Shown: positions 1 to 14,357 of the stretch, in pieces
How the letters are laid out: each line of letters opens with the position of its first letter
Numbering within the stretch: the stretch's first letter is position 1
Origin: Heterotrichella gracilis
Taxonomy: Eukaryota; Sar; Xanthophyceae; Tribonematales; Xanthonemataceae
Assembly (NCBI GenBank): GCA_032358255.1
Contig: JAULBX010017414.1
Span: forward strand, 24,500 to 88,499
Length of the DNA: 64,000 nt
Direction of reading: 5' to 3'
The notes under the pieces: model-generated
Told to the model about the DNA's origin: nothing
Databases searched by the model: none
Seen by the model: only the letters and a program-made list of their open reading frames with translations
Translations under genes and position numbers: made by a program

Positions 1-203
1 GTTCCTGGTCTTTCTGCCTGGTTGTCGTCAAGCTGCCCTGCTTGCTCAGCCTCCTTGCTTTGCTGAGCTGCCACCCTTTCTGCCTCTTCCTTTGCCTTTT
101 GCTCCTCTTCGTACTCACGTAACCACCGTGACTTTACAGACTTGAAACCACCGGGTATTGGGGAGCTGCCATACTCGATGGCAACAAGATGCTTCAACCC
201 CAT
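1..203 (-). CDS. 5' end of unidentified gene, divergent from the helicase (partial)
   Basis: On the minus strand an open frame begins with ATG at 203 and stays open for 67 codons to the window edge. It starts MGLKHLVAIEYGSSPIPGG and then becomes rich in Glu, Ala and Lys (KAKEEAERVAAQ), which suggests a charged helix or coiled coil. I do not recognise the family. A strong donor-like GTGAGT lies inside the frame near 118, so the first exon could instead end at about 119 and the rest be intron. The acidic, stop-free sequence beyond it argues for coding. The gene is head-to-head with the DEAD-box helicase, with about 510 bp between the start codons. Confidence 0.45.
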   Translation of the reverse strand, partial: MGLKHLVAIEYGSSPIPGGFKSVKSRWLREYEEEQKAKEEAERVAAQQSKEAEQAGQLDDNQAERPG

Positions 204-713
204 TATCGTGACACAACAGGCAACAAGTGGCCAACGAAAGGGGCCTTCAGGCAGCCCGCCTGGCAGTTTGGTCTCTACAGAACATCCTGAGGGCCCCACA
301 CCGTTTAAGAAGGTCGCTCGCTGTCAAAGCTGTTGTGCCTTGCAAACTAACGCGGATGACTGCAAGTGCGGAGGGGACATAGGCGGTGTTTGGGTTGTTT
401 TTTGCCTGTTTTCAGCTCATCGCCCTGTAAAGGGGGGCACATTAATTTTCTCAAGAGGGGTGGATTTATGTGCAAAGGCGGCCTGCCACCCCTTCATAAA
501 GGCACGAGCCACCACCAGATCCTGCACATTCTTGATCGCAGCAGCCTAGCCGGGACTTTGAAGCACATCAAAACAGTGGCGAGATACCTTCTGACAGAGC
601 TTATTAGCAAAACGTTGGCACTTACCCAACTCTTCGCTGTCTGGTCTCGCCCCACCTCAAAATTCCGGCTAATTTGCGCGAATTTTGCCCAACAGCGAAA
701 ACTACCTCCAAAC
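204..713. promoter_or_regulatory. Intergenic bidirectional promoter region
   Basis: About 510 bp separate the divergent ATGs at 203 (minus) and 714 (plus). It presumably contains both promoters and both 5' leaders. I see no clear TATA box. The open frames across it carry no recognisable protein motif and look fortuitous. Confidence 0.4.
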
Positions 714-4203
<3,490 letters not shown>

Positions 4204-5994
4204 GGTTGTGGTAGTGTTAGCGCATGGCCGGCTGCAGCGGGTGGGGAGGGTCTGCAGTTTGTGGGCAACGTGGTGGGCAGCTGTGCACGGCGTGGTGGAG
4301 GGTGGAGGGATTACACTGTAGTATTGATTGTGGGAGTTCGTTTGAGGTTGTTGGAACTGCTGTGCGTTTGCTTTCTGTGGGCAGTTGTTGTGCCTAGGAG
4401 GAGCCCTGAAGGGCTTGGTCATTCTTTTGAGGCAGGTTGCTGCCTGTTTATTGTTCCTGGGTTTCCAGCCTGTGCACGTCTGATTGCTATGGTGCGGCAG
4501 GTGTGGGTCTTGTTTGAGTAGTCCTGCTGTGGACAGTTGAGGCAGCACATTTTGTGCGAGAATCTGATTTATTTCCACTGGTTTGCAACTGGTGTCGTGA
4601 TGGTGCGTTGCAGTACTTTGTCGCTGAGCTAGTTCCACGTGCAACTTGCACATGGTGCAATGTCTGCGTTTTGAGGCCCAACATGCAATGCGCAGTTGTA
4701 CACCTAGAGACCTTTGTACCAGATACAGAGCTACTTGCTCATATGCGGTGTGTCGCATTTGCACAAGTCAGAGGTCGGGTGTATATGCAAAGCCTTGCAG
4801 TGTGCACCGTGTTCAATGCAGTTGGTCAGGTCACCGAGCATCGCTCAACTGACTGCTTGAAATTCACGATGATCGGCAGGGTGTGATAAGTCAAAGGATT
4901 CTGGTGGGCTAGTACGCAGGTTATAGAAGAAAAAAGAAACAAAACGCCCACAGGAAACAGCCAGGCACAACACACACAACAGGGCGTGTTCCACCTCGCC
5001 AGAAAGCAAAAAAGCGTTATAGGCTAGGGTACCTGCTAACTGCTCTGGCCCCTACCAGTGGTCGCTGCCTGTACTGGTGCCACTTGACTGTCTGGACTCT
5101 GTCTCCATGTGAGATTCTGGCTGGAGTGGTGCCCTGGTGCGAGCCAGTGGCCCCCTAACTACGCCTCTGTGCGTTCCCTGTCTGAGTCCACGGCGAAGTT
5201 TGTTCTATTTTTCCCATACAATAGGCTTTTTCGCTTTCGTGTCCAGGTGTTATATGGTGACACTTGATACAACTCGCAACCAAGTCCCCCACGGAGTTGC
5301 CACAAGTTGTTTCTAGGTTGGGCCAAAGCTAGGCAATAGTGTGGCCCTCGTTATTGCTGCCAGTTATAGCGGAGACAGTCCGCGCTTTCGTAGGTGGTGA
5401 TAATGCTTTTTATGTCTTTCCCGGAAGTCATAGTGGCTTGGAGTGGTGAGAGCGGCAACGTAGATCTGGCAGGTGGCATGCACACATTTGGATGCCCACA
5501 TATGCATGCATGAAAAAACGACATACAATCCAACGGCTCGGAGGGAGAAAACTCCCTTACCAAAGCATTGGTAGGCATCGCTGGGAATGCCCGTTGCATA
5601 TTGGTGTGGTTTCGCCTGTCGACCACTCCTGGGCTTCTTCACATGCAGTGCACTGGAGTGCGCACTGACTGACACACGACTCTGGGGCCACCACCCCCGC
5701 AACCCACTGCTTGTTCGGTTTATATTAAGTCGAAGAAGTACATGGTTATTCCTTGGTACTGTTGTGACGCCCCACCTTGGTTTCTGCATGTGCAGGCTAG
5801 CTGTACAAGGTGCGCCCTCTTCTCTGGGGTGAAACAATCAAACACCGCCCACAGCACCAACCCGCACCAGACTCCCTACGCACCAACCTCAATGGGCTGT
5901 GGATGTGGTGTAACACTAAAGCAGGCGCAGCACCTCCACCTTGTTATATAGAAGACTACAAGCTCCAACCAGGCATCTCTAGCTTGCCCAAGCC
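4204..5994. other. Intergenic region, helicase 3' side and MYND gene A promoter
   Basis: No coding sequence could be supported. The left part should hold the helicase 3' UTR. The right part shares patches with the region upstream of paralog B: 5440-5515 resembles 15205-15285 (AGCAACGTA... TGGCATGCACACA... ATATGCATGCA), so promoter-proximal DNA was duplicated with the gene. A 37-bp motif at 5147-5183 recurs in intron 2 of paralog B. A TATA-like TTATATA lies at 5944-5950, 45 bp before the ATG. Confidence 0.5.
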
Positions 5995-8900
5995 ATGGGT
6001 AGCCGCCAGGACCCCCCCACCGACTGGTCCCAGAAGCCTGTGTCTGCACTCAAGGCCTACCTGCGTGATGCTGGAGCGGACTCCAGCGGGTGCCTGGAGA
6101 AGGAGGACCTGGTGGCGCTGTGCACCAGGGTGGAGCAGGAGCAGGTCAGCAAAGGAAAACCCTAACCCTAACCCCACATGCAGCTATGCCGGGTATTTTC
6201 GAGCAGCGAGAATTGGAGCAGGGCTGCTTTTACTGTATGACAGGTAAAGTTGTAGGGTGCTAATCCTTTTGCATCCAAGCTGCGATCACCAACGCTGCGT
6301 GGTGGCGCCACAGCACCTGCCCTGGCTATATGAACACCGCTGCACACCTCCATTACACTGCAGGGTGGCGCCAGCAGCAGTAGCACACCCACCACCTTCC
6401 CAGCAAGGCCTGGCAGGGGCCACAGGGGCAGAATCAGCACCACCATCACCCCCACCACCACCACCACCAGCAGCGCACCCACCGCAGGACCTGCACGCCG
6501 CTTCAAGCAGGTTCTGCCCCCACCTCCACCTGAGCTGGTGATCCTGCTGAGAATGGTTGGGGGTGTCCCGCCAGGTGGCGCAACGGTAGCCACTGTGGAG
6601 CAGGCGATTGAAATTGTCAGCAGAGTGCCAACGGTGCGCGCTACCCTAAACCCTAAACCCTAAACCCTAAAGCGAGTGGTCCGTGCTGCTGGTCAGTTGG
6701 TTAAAAGCAGTGTAAAACCAATGCTTTTGCTCGTGCCCATTTTATGGCAGGACTAACAGTCAAAATCTAAAACAGCGTGCCTACTGCCTGTGCCATCTGA
6801 CAGGATTGGTCTTCATATTTTTTTTCAAATTTTTTTTGAAAAACAATTCTTTAAATTATTCCAGCGTGAGCAAAGCCCTGTTACGGCAGGGTGTGCAGTT
6901 GCACCCGTGACCGCCGTTGCAAGTGGGTATGTGGTCGTGATTGTGATTACCAGCTGCTGTGTGTGCGCAGGCAAGCATTCGGGCCAGAGCTTACACGTCC
7001 ATCCTGTCATGGCTGGAGGATTGCGCGGGCGATGATGACATCCGTGAGGAGCTGGCTGCAAGCCCCACCTGCACAGACTTCCTGGCCAAGCGCCTGAGGG
7101 AGCCGATTTCTGACTGCCAGGTTGGTCTGCCAAATAAATAGAAATAAATAAACAAACAAATTAACAAACAAATGTCTAAATAGATAAATAATTAAACTCC
7201 TCGTCTCAAGTATGATGGCGTCGGTTGAGGTATGACAGCCACAGTGGTCGTGTTGTTGCCCCATGCTGTCTAGAAGCCTGTCTCAATTCTGTGCCAATTT
7301 CTTCAAAACCGGTCGACGTTGCATCCTCGGACCCCAGACCAGATCTCTGCCGCGTACATCGTACATGCGTGGACAGGAAGTTGATGACAAATTTAAAACT
7401 AAACCACTTCAAGTGTACCCGGGTGAGGGCCACCCTCGTCGCATTTGTATTGGCATCTGTCATGCATACAGTCCTCATGTGCACGGAACATCCGGCCCTC
7501 CTGCATTCAACGCATCGGCTAATTATGGCGCCAGGCCTGTGGTATGCAAGGGACAATCAAGTGTTGCTTTGCATCGATTGGTATTCAGATCATCCCGTGC
7601 TCACACCCATGGATTTGACACTTCTGTGCTGTGGTGCTGCTGTGCAGGGTGCTGTCTTGTGCTGCTATGCATTGAGTGTAAGTGGGCTGGTCACCGCCCT
7701 CACAAGGTGTCGAGGCCCTTTCTACCCTTCTATCCCTCTCACCACCAAGCTGTATTGTCAAGGTATGGATGTATAATGTACACCCATAGTCACACCTGTG
7801 CGTCGCATTGCATTTCATCAAATTTACATTGATACACCGATCACAACCAATCATTATCCATGGTCACACCTGCAACTACACCCATGTTTAATGACATCTA
7901 TTGCCTTTGTCACCAGATTTTACGTCATTGGGTGCAGTGCACATAACCACACCTGGCGTAGACTTTGCCTCCCACATACTGTGGTTTCAAGCTGGAGAAT
8001 ACGCACCCAAACACCAGTATGACGTTAGCAGTCTGACTAGGACGAGGGTCCTCAAGAAGCTGGAAGCACTTTATCACAACACCCTAAACCCTAAACCTGC
8101 CATCCACTCATGCAAGAAAAGCACGCAGGCCATGCTCTTGCAGGGCTTGGGGGTTGCGAAGTCTGGTTTCCTGGCCAACGTCATTAGCCATTGCACTGCA
8201 TCCTGGATGGCTCCACCCTGGATGGCGGTGGTCCACTAGGAGAGCAAGTTTAATCTTGGATACTCCATCAATATTACTTCATGACTTCCACCCACTGCAG
8301 GGCGCAAAATAGGTGAAAATGGAGCAACAAGAGTACGCATGGCCAGCTTTGGCTAGCTAATTCCAGCTTGATTTATATGCGACTTCCCCTCCTGCAGGAC
8401 AGCGCTGCATTGGGCGTGCGGATGGAAATGAAATACCCAATGAAATAACCTTTGTGTGACTGCTCAATTTCGAAAAGTATATACTTATTTCCAGTGTGAG
8501 TTGTATGTGATATCCCCCCTGCAGGACACAGCAGTGGCTGTGCAGCTGGATAACTACATACTCAAGTCCAGTTTGACTGCTAAATCTCGACAAGTAGCTT
8601 ATTTCCAGGTTGGAATACATGTGATTTATTTTTCTGAAGGGCACAGCAGGGCGCGTGCGGATGGAGTCTCCACACTGGCTGGCCTTCAGTGGATGATCTG
8701 CCGGCAGGCACTGGAGGTGCTGACCAATGTGCTGGACTCCAACGCCCGCAGGGATTTGGCCGTCAGCACCGAGCCCAAGTTCCTGGAGAAGGTGCGAAGA
8801 AGGGGTTCATGCTAGGGTTCCTGATAATTGTGCGCCAATGCCTGGATGAGGTGCAAATTAGGGGGTGATACTAGGGTTCCTGAGTGAGTTGCGTGCAAAA

Positions 8901-11900
8901 TGCCTGGATAAGGTGCGAGGAACGGGTCGTTACATAGGTCCCCTAAGTAACTTGTAGGAAAAGTGTGTGTGAAACAGCTGGCTGCATACATAGCATTGCA
9001 AGTCCCAATACAGGGTTGTCGAGTGGTTACATACCAGTGGGAGTGTGTTTTATGGGTGACTCCTCGGTTGCTTATAATCTCCCTGTCTCTGGTCGGTTGA
9101 TCTAAAGGGTAACGGGTGAACACATGTGGTTGAGGTACCCATGGTGTTTTGGGGGCTAATCACATGATCCAATCCCCAGGTGTTTGTGCTCATCCCATGA
9201 TCCCATCCCCAGGTGAAGAGCGAGTTTGCGCAATTGGGGCATAACACCGAGGACGATATGTGGCAGACCCTGTACAATGCACTGGGGCTGTACGTGGCGC
9301 ATCCAAAGTATGGTGGAGAGGTAGGTTGCTTTGATTGGAAATGATTAGAAATGAGGGTCACCATCGCCCCCTGCGTGCCCCAGGCACGATGCCTTCCATC
9401 CCTTGGGGACCTCCTTACCCAAACTGCCTCAAAATATTCGATCCGGATTTGTGCAAGTTCCCAATCCCGCCTTGAGGTGGTCACCAATAGCACAAAACAA
9501 TTGTACCCACTAATGCTGCGGCTCATATTATTATATAATATCTGTTTGGCCGCATTATGATATTGTCACAATCCCCCGTATTCCCGGAAATCGTGTTATT
9601 GCAATAGGCCCTATTTGCAACAAGATCTCCCTCCCCTTGAAAAAGATCACCCTCTCTTCCTTGCAGCTGGCCGACGTGGTCATGGTTATATGTTCATTGG
9701 TGTGTCTGTGCACAAACACCCGATCACACCCTGATGTATTTGATTGCACACTGAGTGTGTCCCATCACACACCAACCTTTTGCAGATAGCTAACATGATC
9801 GTGGATGACACATTGATGTTGTTATACACCAACCCCTTGGGTGTGCCTGTATATCCTGATGATGTTTCGATCACACCATGATTATATCTGATCACACCGT
9901 GATTGTGTCCGATCACACCCTGATGTGCCTGTCCTTTCCCTGCAGATAGCTGACATGATCGTGGATGACACATTGCTGATGTTGTACCTCAACCCCCTGG
10001 GACCCAACCCCCTGGACCCATCCCAGCGAGATTTCCGCTGCGGCCACGCCCTCAGGGCGATACAGAACATGTTGGACGATATGCACGCCCAAGGTGCAGC
10101 ATACAAGAAACTCGTGGAGGCAGGTGGGTGGATGCGCAGCAAGGGGTGCAGGGTCTAGGGTTCAGAGTTTGCGGGGTGTGGGGTTTTGCAACAAAACCGG
10201 AACCCAAGCATTTTGTTCAGCGTCCACAAGCCCATCGAAGCATGTGGTGCTCAGCATGCATGCGTGTTACAAACGTGTCACAGAATACAGCTAAAGGGTC
10301 AAGCGATGGACATTGGCTCAACTTTAAAAGGGCCATGAGCTGGCTCTGCACCTAAAACCCTAAACCCTAAACCCCAACCAAGTGCATGCAGCCACTGCTG
10401 ACCGTTTTCACTCCCAGTTGGAAGTAAGTGATCTATCATTTTATATATTATTCCTTGCAAACATTGGGCCTCACCTGAAGGAGCTGGCACGGTGCAGTGC
10501 ATTAGCCTAACGTTAACGCCATTATCTTGATAAACAACTAACAACTGAATTACTTTGATGTATATGATTCCTTGCAGGCCTTGGGCCTTGCCTGAAGGAG
10601 CTCGCACGGTGCTGCGCATGCGGTTGTCTAATGTCAACTTATTATTTAGCAACACTTTCATTTACTTTATTGTAAATAATTCCTTGCAGGCATTGGGCCT
10701 CGCCTGAAGGAGCTTACGCGGTGCAGTGCAGTCCTTGTAGCAGAGAAGGCTGCGTGCTGCGTTGCCAACTTGGCGGGGGCCGACCCACTGGCCTTTTTTA
10801 GCAATGATGGGACTGCGCCATCGGCAGGGGTGGAGGCGGGGATGGCGGGGCTGAAGGTGGATGGGGTTGCAGGTGGGGGTGGGGGTGAGGGTGAAAATGG
10901 GTTTGAGAATAGGGGTGGGGCCCACCTGCGCCCGGGGGGGGGACGCAGGGTGTACTGGGTAGTGTGGTACCATATCAGCCACCGTTTGCCAACTCAAAAA
11001 GAAGGAAAAGAAGAAAAAGAAGAAAAAGAAAAATCTAAGAGGGTGGGGGTGGGGGTGTCTTATCATGGTTTCCCGTCCTCATGGTAGCTCTGTGTGGCGC
11101 CGCTGTTTAGGATACAGGGTTTAGGGTTTAGGGTAGGTCTGTGTGGCGCCGCTGTTTAGGGTTTAGGATTTAAGGTTTAGGGTAGGTCTGTGTGGTCTGA
11201 CTGCTAGAATGCTTGTGATGACCTAAGTAGCAGCATGGACAAGGGTGGCAAGGGTTTTCACTGGCATCTTTGCGCATGCAATGTCCCCAATACCCCAACT
11301 CGAAGCAAAGAGTCTCAGTGTCTGCAGGCAATCATTCAGCCTGACCTAGTACAATCCCTTGCCATCTCCCACCAGTCCCCCACCACACACACACCCTCCG
11401 CAGGTGCCAATCAAGATGGGGATTGGGAATGTACCCTTTTTGACACCAATCCCCCACATACACCTTCCGCAGGTGCCAATCAAAAATGGGGATTGGGAGT
11501 GTACTTTCTTATCACCAATTCCCCACACACCCTCCGCAGGTGCCAACCAAGACTGGGTGGCCACCATTTCCTGGGAGCTGTCCCGACTGGACACCCACCG
11601 CCCAGGCTTCTCTGGTCCCGATGCAGTGCTGGCGCTGAGCACCCTCCACAACCTTGCCGTGTCGCTGCCAGAGTGTGCACCAGGTAAGTGTAAGACAATG
11701 TCATGTATGGTCCCATGCATGGGGACTAGACTAGAATAATCCGCACATGGTGCTATTTCATTCATCTGCAGTGGCTTACTTAAAATCGGACTCACTTCAA
11801 ATTTGAGACTCTTGCAAAATCCTGGCATTTCACAATGGCATTGTTTCATTTCACAGCGTGGTGAAATAAAAGAATGCCATGTGATATGCAAGAGCCACTG

Positions 11901-14357
11901 TGATATGCCAGGATTTTGCCTCCACAACCTTAGTTGTGTTATTTGATGCCCTACAATCGAAGCTTTCCAGCCAAGCGCCGGCTTCGGGCATGTGCTGCAA
12001 ATCAACGCCAGCATGGCATGTCTGGTGCAGCCATGATTGCAGCGGGGGACACAGCTCACCTTACTGAGGGCTGCGGATACGCTTGGGGATGACAATGACG
12101 TGAAGCATGAAACCCTAAAACCCTAATATTTTGCCTGTTGCAGCCATGATAGCAGCTGGTGCACTCCCCATCATCCTGCGGGCCGCGGACAAGCTTGGGG
12201 ACGATGAGGAGGTTGCCGATTACATCAACCACGAGTCGGATGAACGCACCAAGGGCTTTGTGGTCATGGCGTTCACCACAATTGGGCGACCGCTGCTCAA
12301 CCTTCTGTCCCAGATGCCTGCCCGACTGGTTACAAGAGAGGTGATCCTACACCCTAAACCCCAAATCGGTAACTGTAAACCCTGAACTATTGAACCTGCT
12401 GTCCAAGATGCCTGCTCAACTGGTAAAATGGGAGGTGCTCCCGCTGCCCTCACCGCTAAACCGTAAACTTTCGAATATGCTGCCTTATGGTTTGCCCCGG
12501 GGACCCTCTGCTACCTCCCTTCATCCCCCTCTGCCATGGCTCTGGTCACTTTTTGCGATTGGGAGAACCCAACCCCGCAATGCCATGCATGCCACAGACC
12601 GAGCCATTTGCCTCCCAGCGGCTGCTGCTGGCAATTTAACCCTAAACCCTAAACTTCAAATCCTACTATAATCACCATGGCTCCATGCCACTGACCAAGC
12701 CTTTTGCCTCCCAGCGGCCGCTGCTGGCGCCAAAACCCGAAACCCTCAACCTTAAAACGTCCACCCGTCCACCGCCGCAGACAGAGCCGCTTGCCTCCCT
12801 GCCTCAAACCCTACAGCTTAAACCCTACAGCTTACACCCTGATTTAATCACCTCGCCCCCATGCCGCAGACGGAGCCGTTTGCCACCCAGCGGCCGCTGC
12901 TGGTGCCGCGCTTGCGCAAGTACATGCTGCACCCAAGCAGGGAGGTCCAGGAGCTGGCACTGGAGGTGCTGCTGGGGGTGCTGTGCATCCATCCCAAGTC
13001 GCTGGAGGAGCTGACTGAGCTGTGCCATAGCAACCCTGTCAAGGTGGGACGTGCATCCGCAGCTGACATGACTTAGCAATGATTTATCTTAGAAATGTTC
13101 ATGGATTCATCCTGCGTCAGGAATCCAGGTAAGGTGAGGGAGCGTCACAGGAGCTGCACACATATATGTGTATATATTTGTGTATTATATAAATTAAATC
13201 GTAGGTGGAGCTGACTGAGCTGTGCCACAGCAAGCCTGTCAAGGTGGGGGGTGCGCCCCGCAGCTGATATGAATTAGCAACGATTACTCAAAATGATTTT
13301 ATTTAAGTGAGGATGTTATTTAAATTTTTGTTCAACACAAACATACTAGTTGACTTTTACTCTACTAGGGTGAGTACAGGCCCTGCAGCTTGGACTACAT
13401 ATATGCACATTGTTGTTTTCATCCTGTCCCCATAACTCGCATACGGGCATTTCTAATCCCATGGGGAGCATGCATGTAACTAGCTAACTACCCAGTTAGT
13501 CAAGTGTCGTTTGTAATTTAACAAATGGAGTGCATATACGTAACCAGCTAACTACCCAGTTAGTCATCTGTCATATGTAATTCAACGAATGGAGTGCATG
13601 CATGTAACCAGTTAACTACCCAGTACGTCAACTGCCATATGCAATTTAACGAATGGAGTGCATGCATTTATTACACTCAATGCATTTGCATATGTTTAAT
13701 GTTTGGATTTTTGTACATACTGACAGATCCTGCATGCAGGCGCGCATTGTGGCACGCCTGGTGGATCCTTCGGGGCTGCTCAAATTTGACGCTGATTACG
13801 TGGCCAGGATGCCTGACCCCCCCTTTGACATGCACTTTGCCGGCTACTCCGACATGAGTGAGCTGAAGATGTGCGACAATTGCGGCCACCACAACCACTT
13901 TTTGAGGGTCAGAGGGGCGCAGAAGATTAAGCTGAGGCAGTGCTCAGGTGCGGCATGCAGGGTTTGGGGTTAAAGGGGTGGGAGCACCAGGCATTTTAAT
14001 CACTTTTGCAGATGACCGTGGTTTACCTAAACCTTGAACACAATAGCAAGCGGAGACAGTGCACTGGTGAGGCATGGATGGGGCTGCGACGAGGCTCCCA
14101 GCTCAGCTGGTGTAGGGCTTTCCCCTAAACCCTAAACACCTCAGTCCCGGTTGAAACGGCTGACGGGGTTGCAGTCTTGGGCCCTAGGCCACAGGTTTTG
14201 CTCCTTTGCACACAGGTACGAGTCTCGCTCCCCCCCATGGATTGCAGGTTGCTACCAGCGTCGCTACTGCAGCCGCGACTGCCAGGTGGCGCACTGGAAG
14301 GTGCACAAAAAGATGTGCGGCAAAGCGCCTCCACAACCATCAGGGCAGGATGTTTGA
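5995..14357 (+). CDS. MYND zinc-finger protein with SAP-like N-terminus and armadillo-like middle (paralog A)
   Basis: Thirteen exons: 5995-6144, 6364-6633, 6971-7120, 7648-7762, 8640-8791, 9213-9320, 9946-10123, 10690-10872, 11540-11683, 12144-12340, 12870-13043, 13740-13947, 14248-14357. They total 2139 nt, 712 aa. Exon 1 encodes a compact helical motif (LKAYLRDAGADSSGCLEKEDLV) like the SAP-type fold of MANF C-terminal and RNF34 proteins. Exon 2 is Ser/Thr/Pro-rich. Exons 3-11 encode Leu/Ala-rich helices (LRAAD, LGDDEE, LAGADPLAF) suggesting armadillo/HEAT repeats. Exons 12-13 encode a complete MYND zinc finger: CDNC, QCSGC, YCSRDC, HWKVHKKMC. MYND domains bind proline-rich peptides and often act in transcriptional repression or protein assembly. 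The substrate here is unknown. Paralog B repeats every exon boundary and phase. Introns carry many partial exon copies. The least certain acceptor is that of exon 5 (8640), supported by alignment to B. Confidence 0.88.
6643..6671 (+). repeat. Telomere-type heptamer array in MYND A intron 2
   Basis: Four consecutive CCCTAAA units start 10 bp after the exon 2 donor. This is an interstitial plant-type telomere repeat, placed like many others in this window, next to an exon border. Confidence 0.9.
8290..8550 (+). repeat. Degraded copies of MYND A exon 5 start in the preceding intron
   Basis: Acceptor-like CTGCAG followed by exon-5-like sequence occurs near 8295, 8397 and 8519. The 8397 copy retains GGGCGTGCGGATGGA almost exactly as in the true exon start at 8640. 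The copies have lost the reading frame. Confidence 0.6.
8837..8913 (+). repeat. Two copies of MYND A exon 5 end with donor
   Basis: The true exon ends CCTGGAGAAG|GTGCG at 8791. The intron then repeats CCTGGATGAG|GTGC (boundary 8850) and CCTGGATAAG|GTGCG (boundary 8912), each with flanking TAGGGTTCCTGA. The donor is copied with the exon end. Confidence 0.7.
9715..9930 (+). repeat. GATCACACCCTGATG-type repeats and a copy of exon 7 start (MYND A intron 6)
   Basis: The copy at 9781-9841 begins TGCAGATAGCTAACATGATCG and parallels the true exon 7 start at 9946 for about 55 bp, with small indels. It lies among short repeats of the type GATCACACCCTGATG. Confidence 0.75.
10351..10376 (+). repeat. Telomere-type heptamers in MYND A intron 7
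   Basis: Three near-perfect CCCTAAA units, interstitial and within the intron between exons 7 and 8. Confidence 0.85.
10449..10622 (+). repeat. Two upstream copies of MYND A exon 8 start
   Basis: ATTCCTTGCA followed by exon-8-like sequence (TTGGGCCT..CCTGAAGGAGCT..CACGGTGC) occurs at 10449-10503 and 10567-10622. The third and true copy starts at 10690. Each unit is about 115 bp and contains the acceptor plus about 45 bp of exon. Confidence 0.85.
11088..11195 (+). repeat. Tandem units containing TTTAGGG in MYND A intron 8
   Basis: The unit TCTGTGTGGCGCCGCTGTTTAG is followed by TTTAGGG-like heptamers and repeats at about 11088 and 11138, with a partial third copy at 11187. Confidence 0.8.
11379..11530 (+). 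repeat. Two upstream copies of MYND A exon 9 acceptor and start
   Basis: Units of about 75 bp contain CCTCCGCAGGTGCCAA or a close variant, then AAATGGGGATTGGGA. They precede the real acceptor (exon from 11540). Each retains an intact-looking CAG|GT. Confidence 0.85.
11813..11919 (+). repeat. Imperfect inverted repeat (hairpin) in MYND A intron 9
   Basis: The left arm starts GCAAAATCCTGGCATTTCAC and the right arm ends with its complement (TGCCAGGATTTTGC). About 40 bp pair on each side, with one 18-nt bulge in the right arm. It could be a small MITE or a hairpin RNA precursor. Confidence 0.7.
12031..12092 (+). repeat. Copy of MYND A exon 10 start
   Basis: CAG|CCATGATTGCAGCGGG.. through GATGACAATGACG parallels the true exon 10 start at 12144. 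A linker with AAACCCTAATATTTTGCCTG joins it to the true acceptor. A matching unit occurs at the same junction in paralog B. Confidence 0.8.
12388..12433 (+). repeat. Copy of MYND A exon 10 end with donor
   Basis: The sequence AACCTGCTGTCCAAGATGCC and onward repeats the last 45 bp of exon 10, followed by GAG|GTGCTC as a decoy donor. The true boundary is at 12340. Confidence 0.75.
12598..12803 (+). repeat. Three upstream copies of MYND A exon 11 start
   Basis: Copies of the exon 11 start (GAGCC.TTTGCC.CCCAGCGG.CGCTGCTGG) lie at 12598-12632, 12692-12730 and 12779-12803. The real exon starts at 12870. Telomere-like CCCTAAA stands between copies. Confidence 0.85.
13205..13243 (+). repeat. Copy of MYND A exon 11 end with donor
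   Basis: GTGGAGCTGACTGAGCTGTG.. to GTCAAG|GTGGGG repeats the last 38 bp of exon 11 (boundary 13043), about 200 bp downstream, with nearly perfect identity. Confidence 0.85.
14046..14076 (+). repeat. Degraded copy of MYND A exon 12 end
   Basis: AGCGGAGACAGTGCACTGGTGAGG resembles the exon 12 end AGCTGAGGCAGTGCTCAG|GTGCGG. It is a weak match. Confidence 0.4.

Noticed and set aside
6643-6671. Chromosome end (telomere)
   Set aside because: Only a few heptamers, inside an intron, with coding exons on both sides.
11379-12803. CRISPR-like spaced repeats
   Set aside because: The spaced similar units are exon-border copies in introns of a eukaryotic gene, with diverged units and no cas genes.
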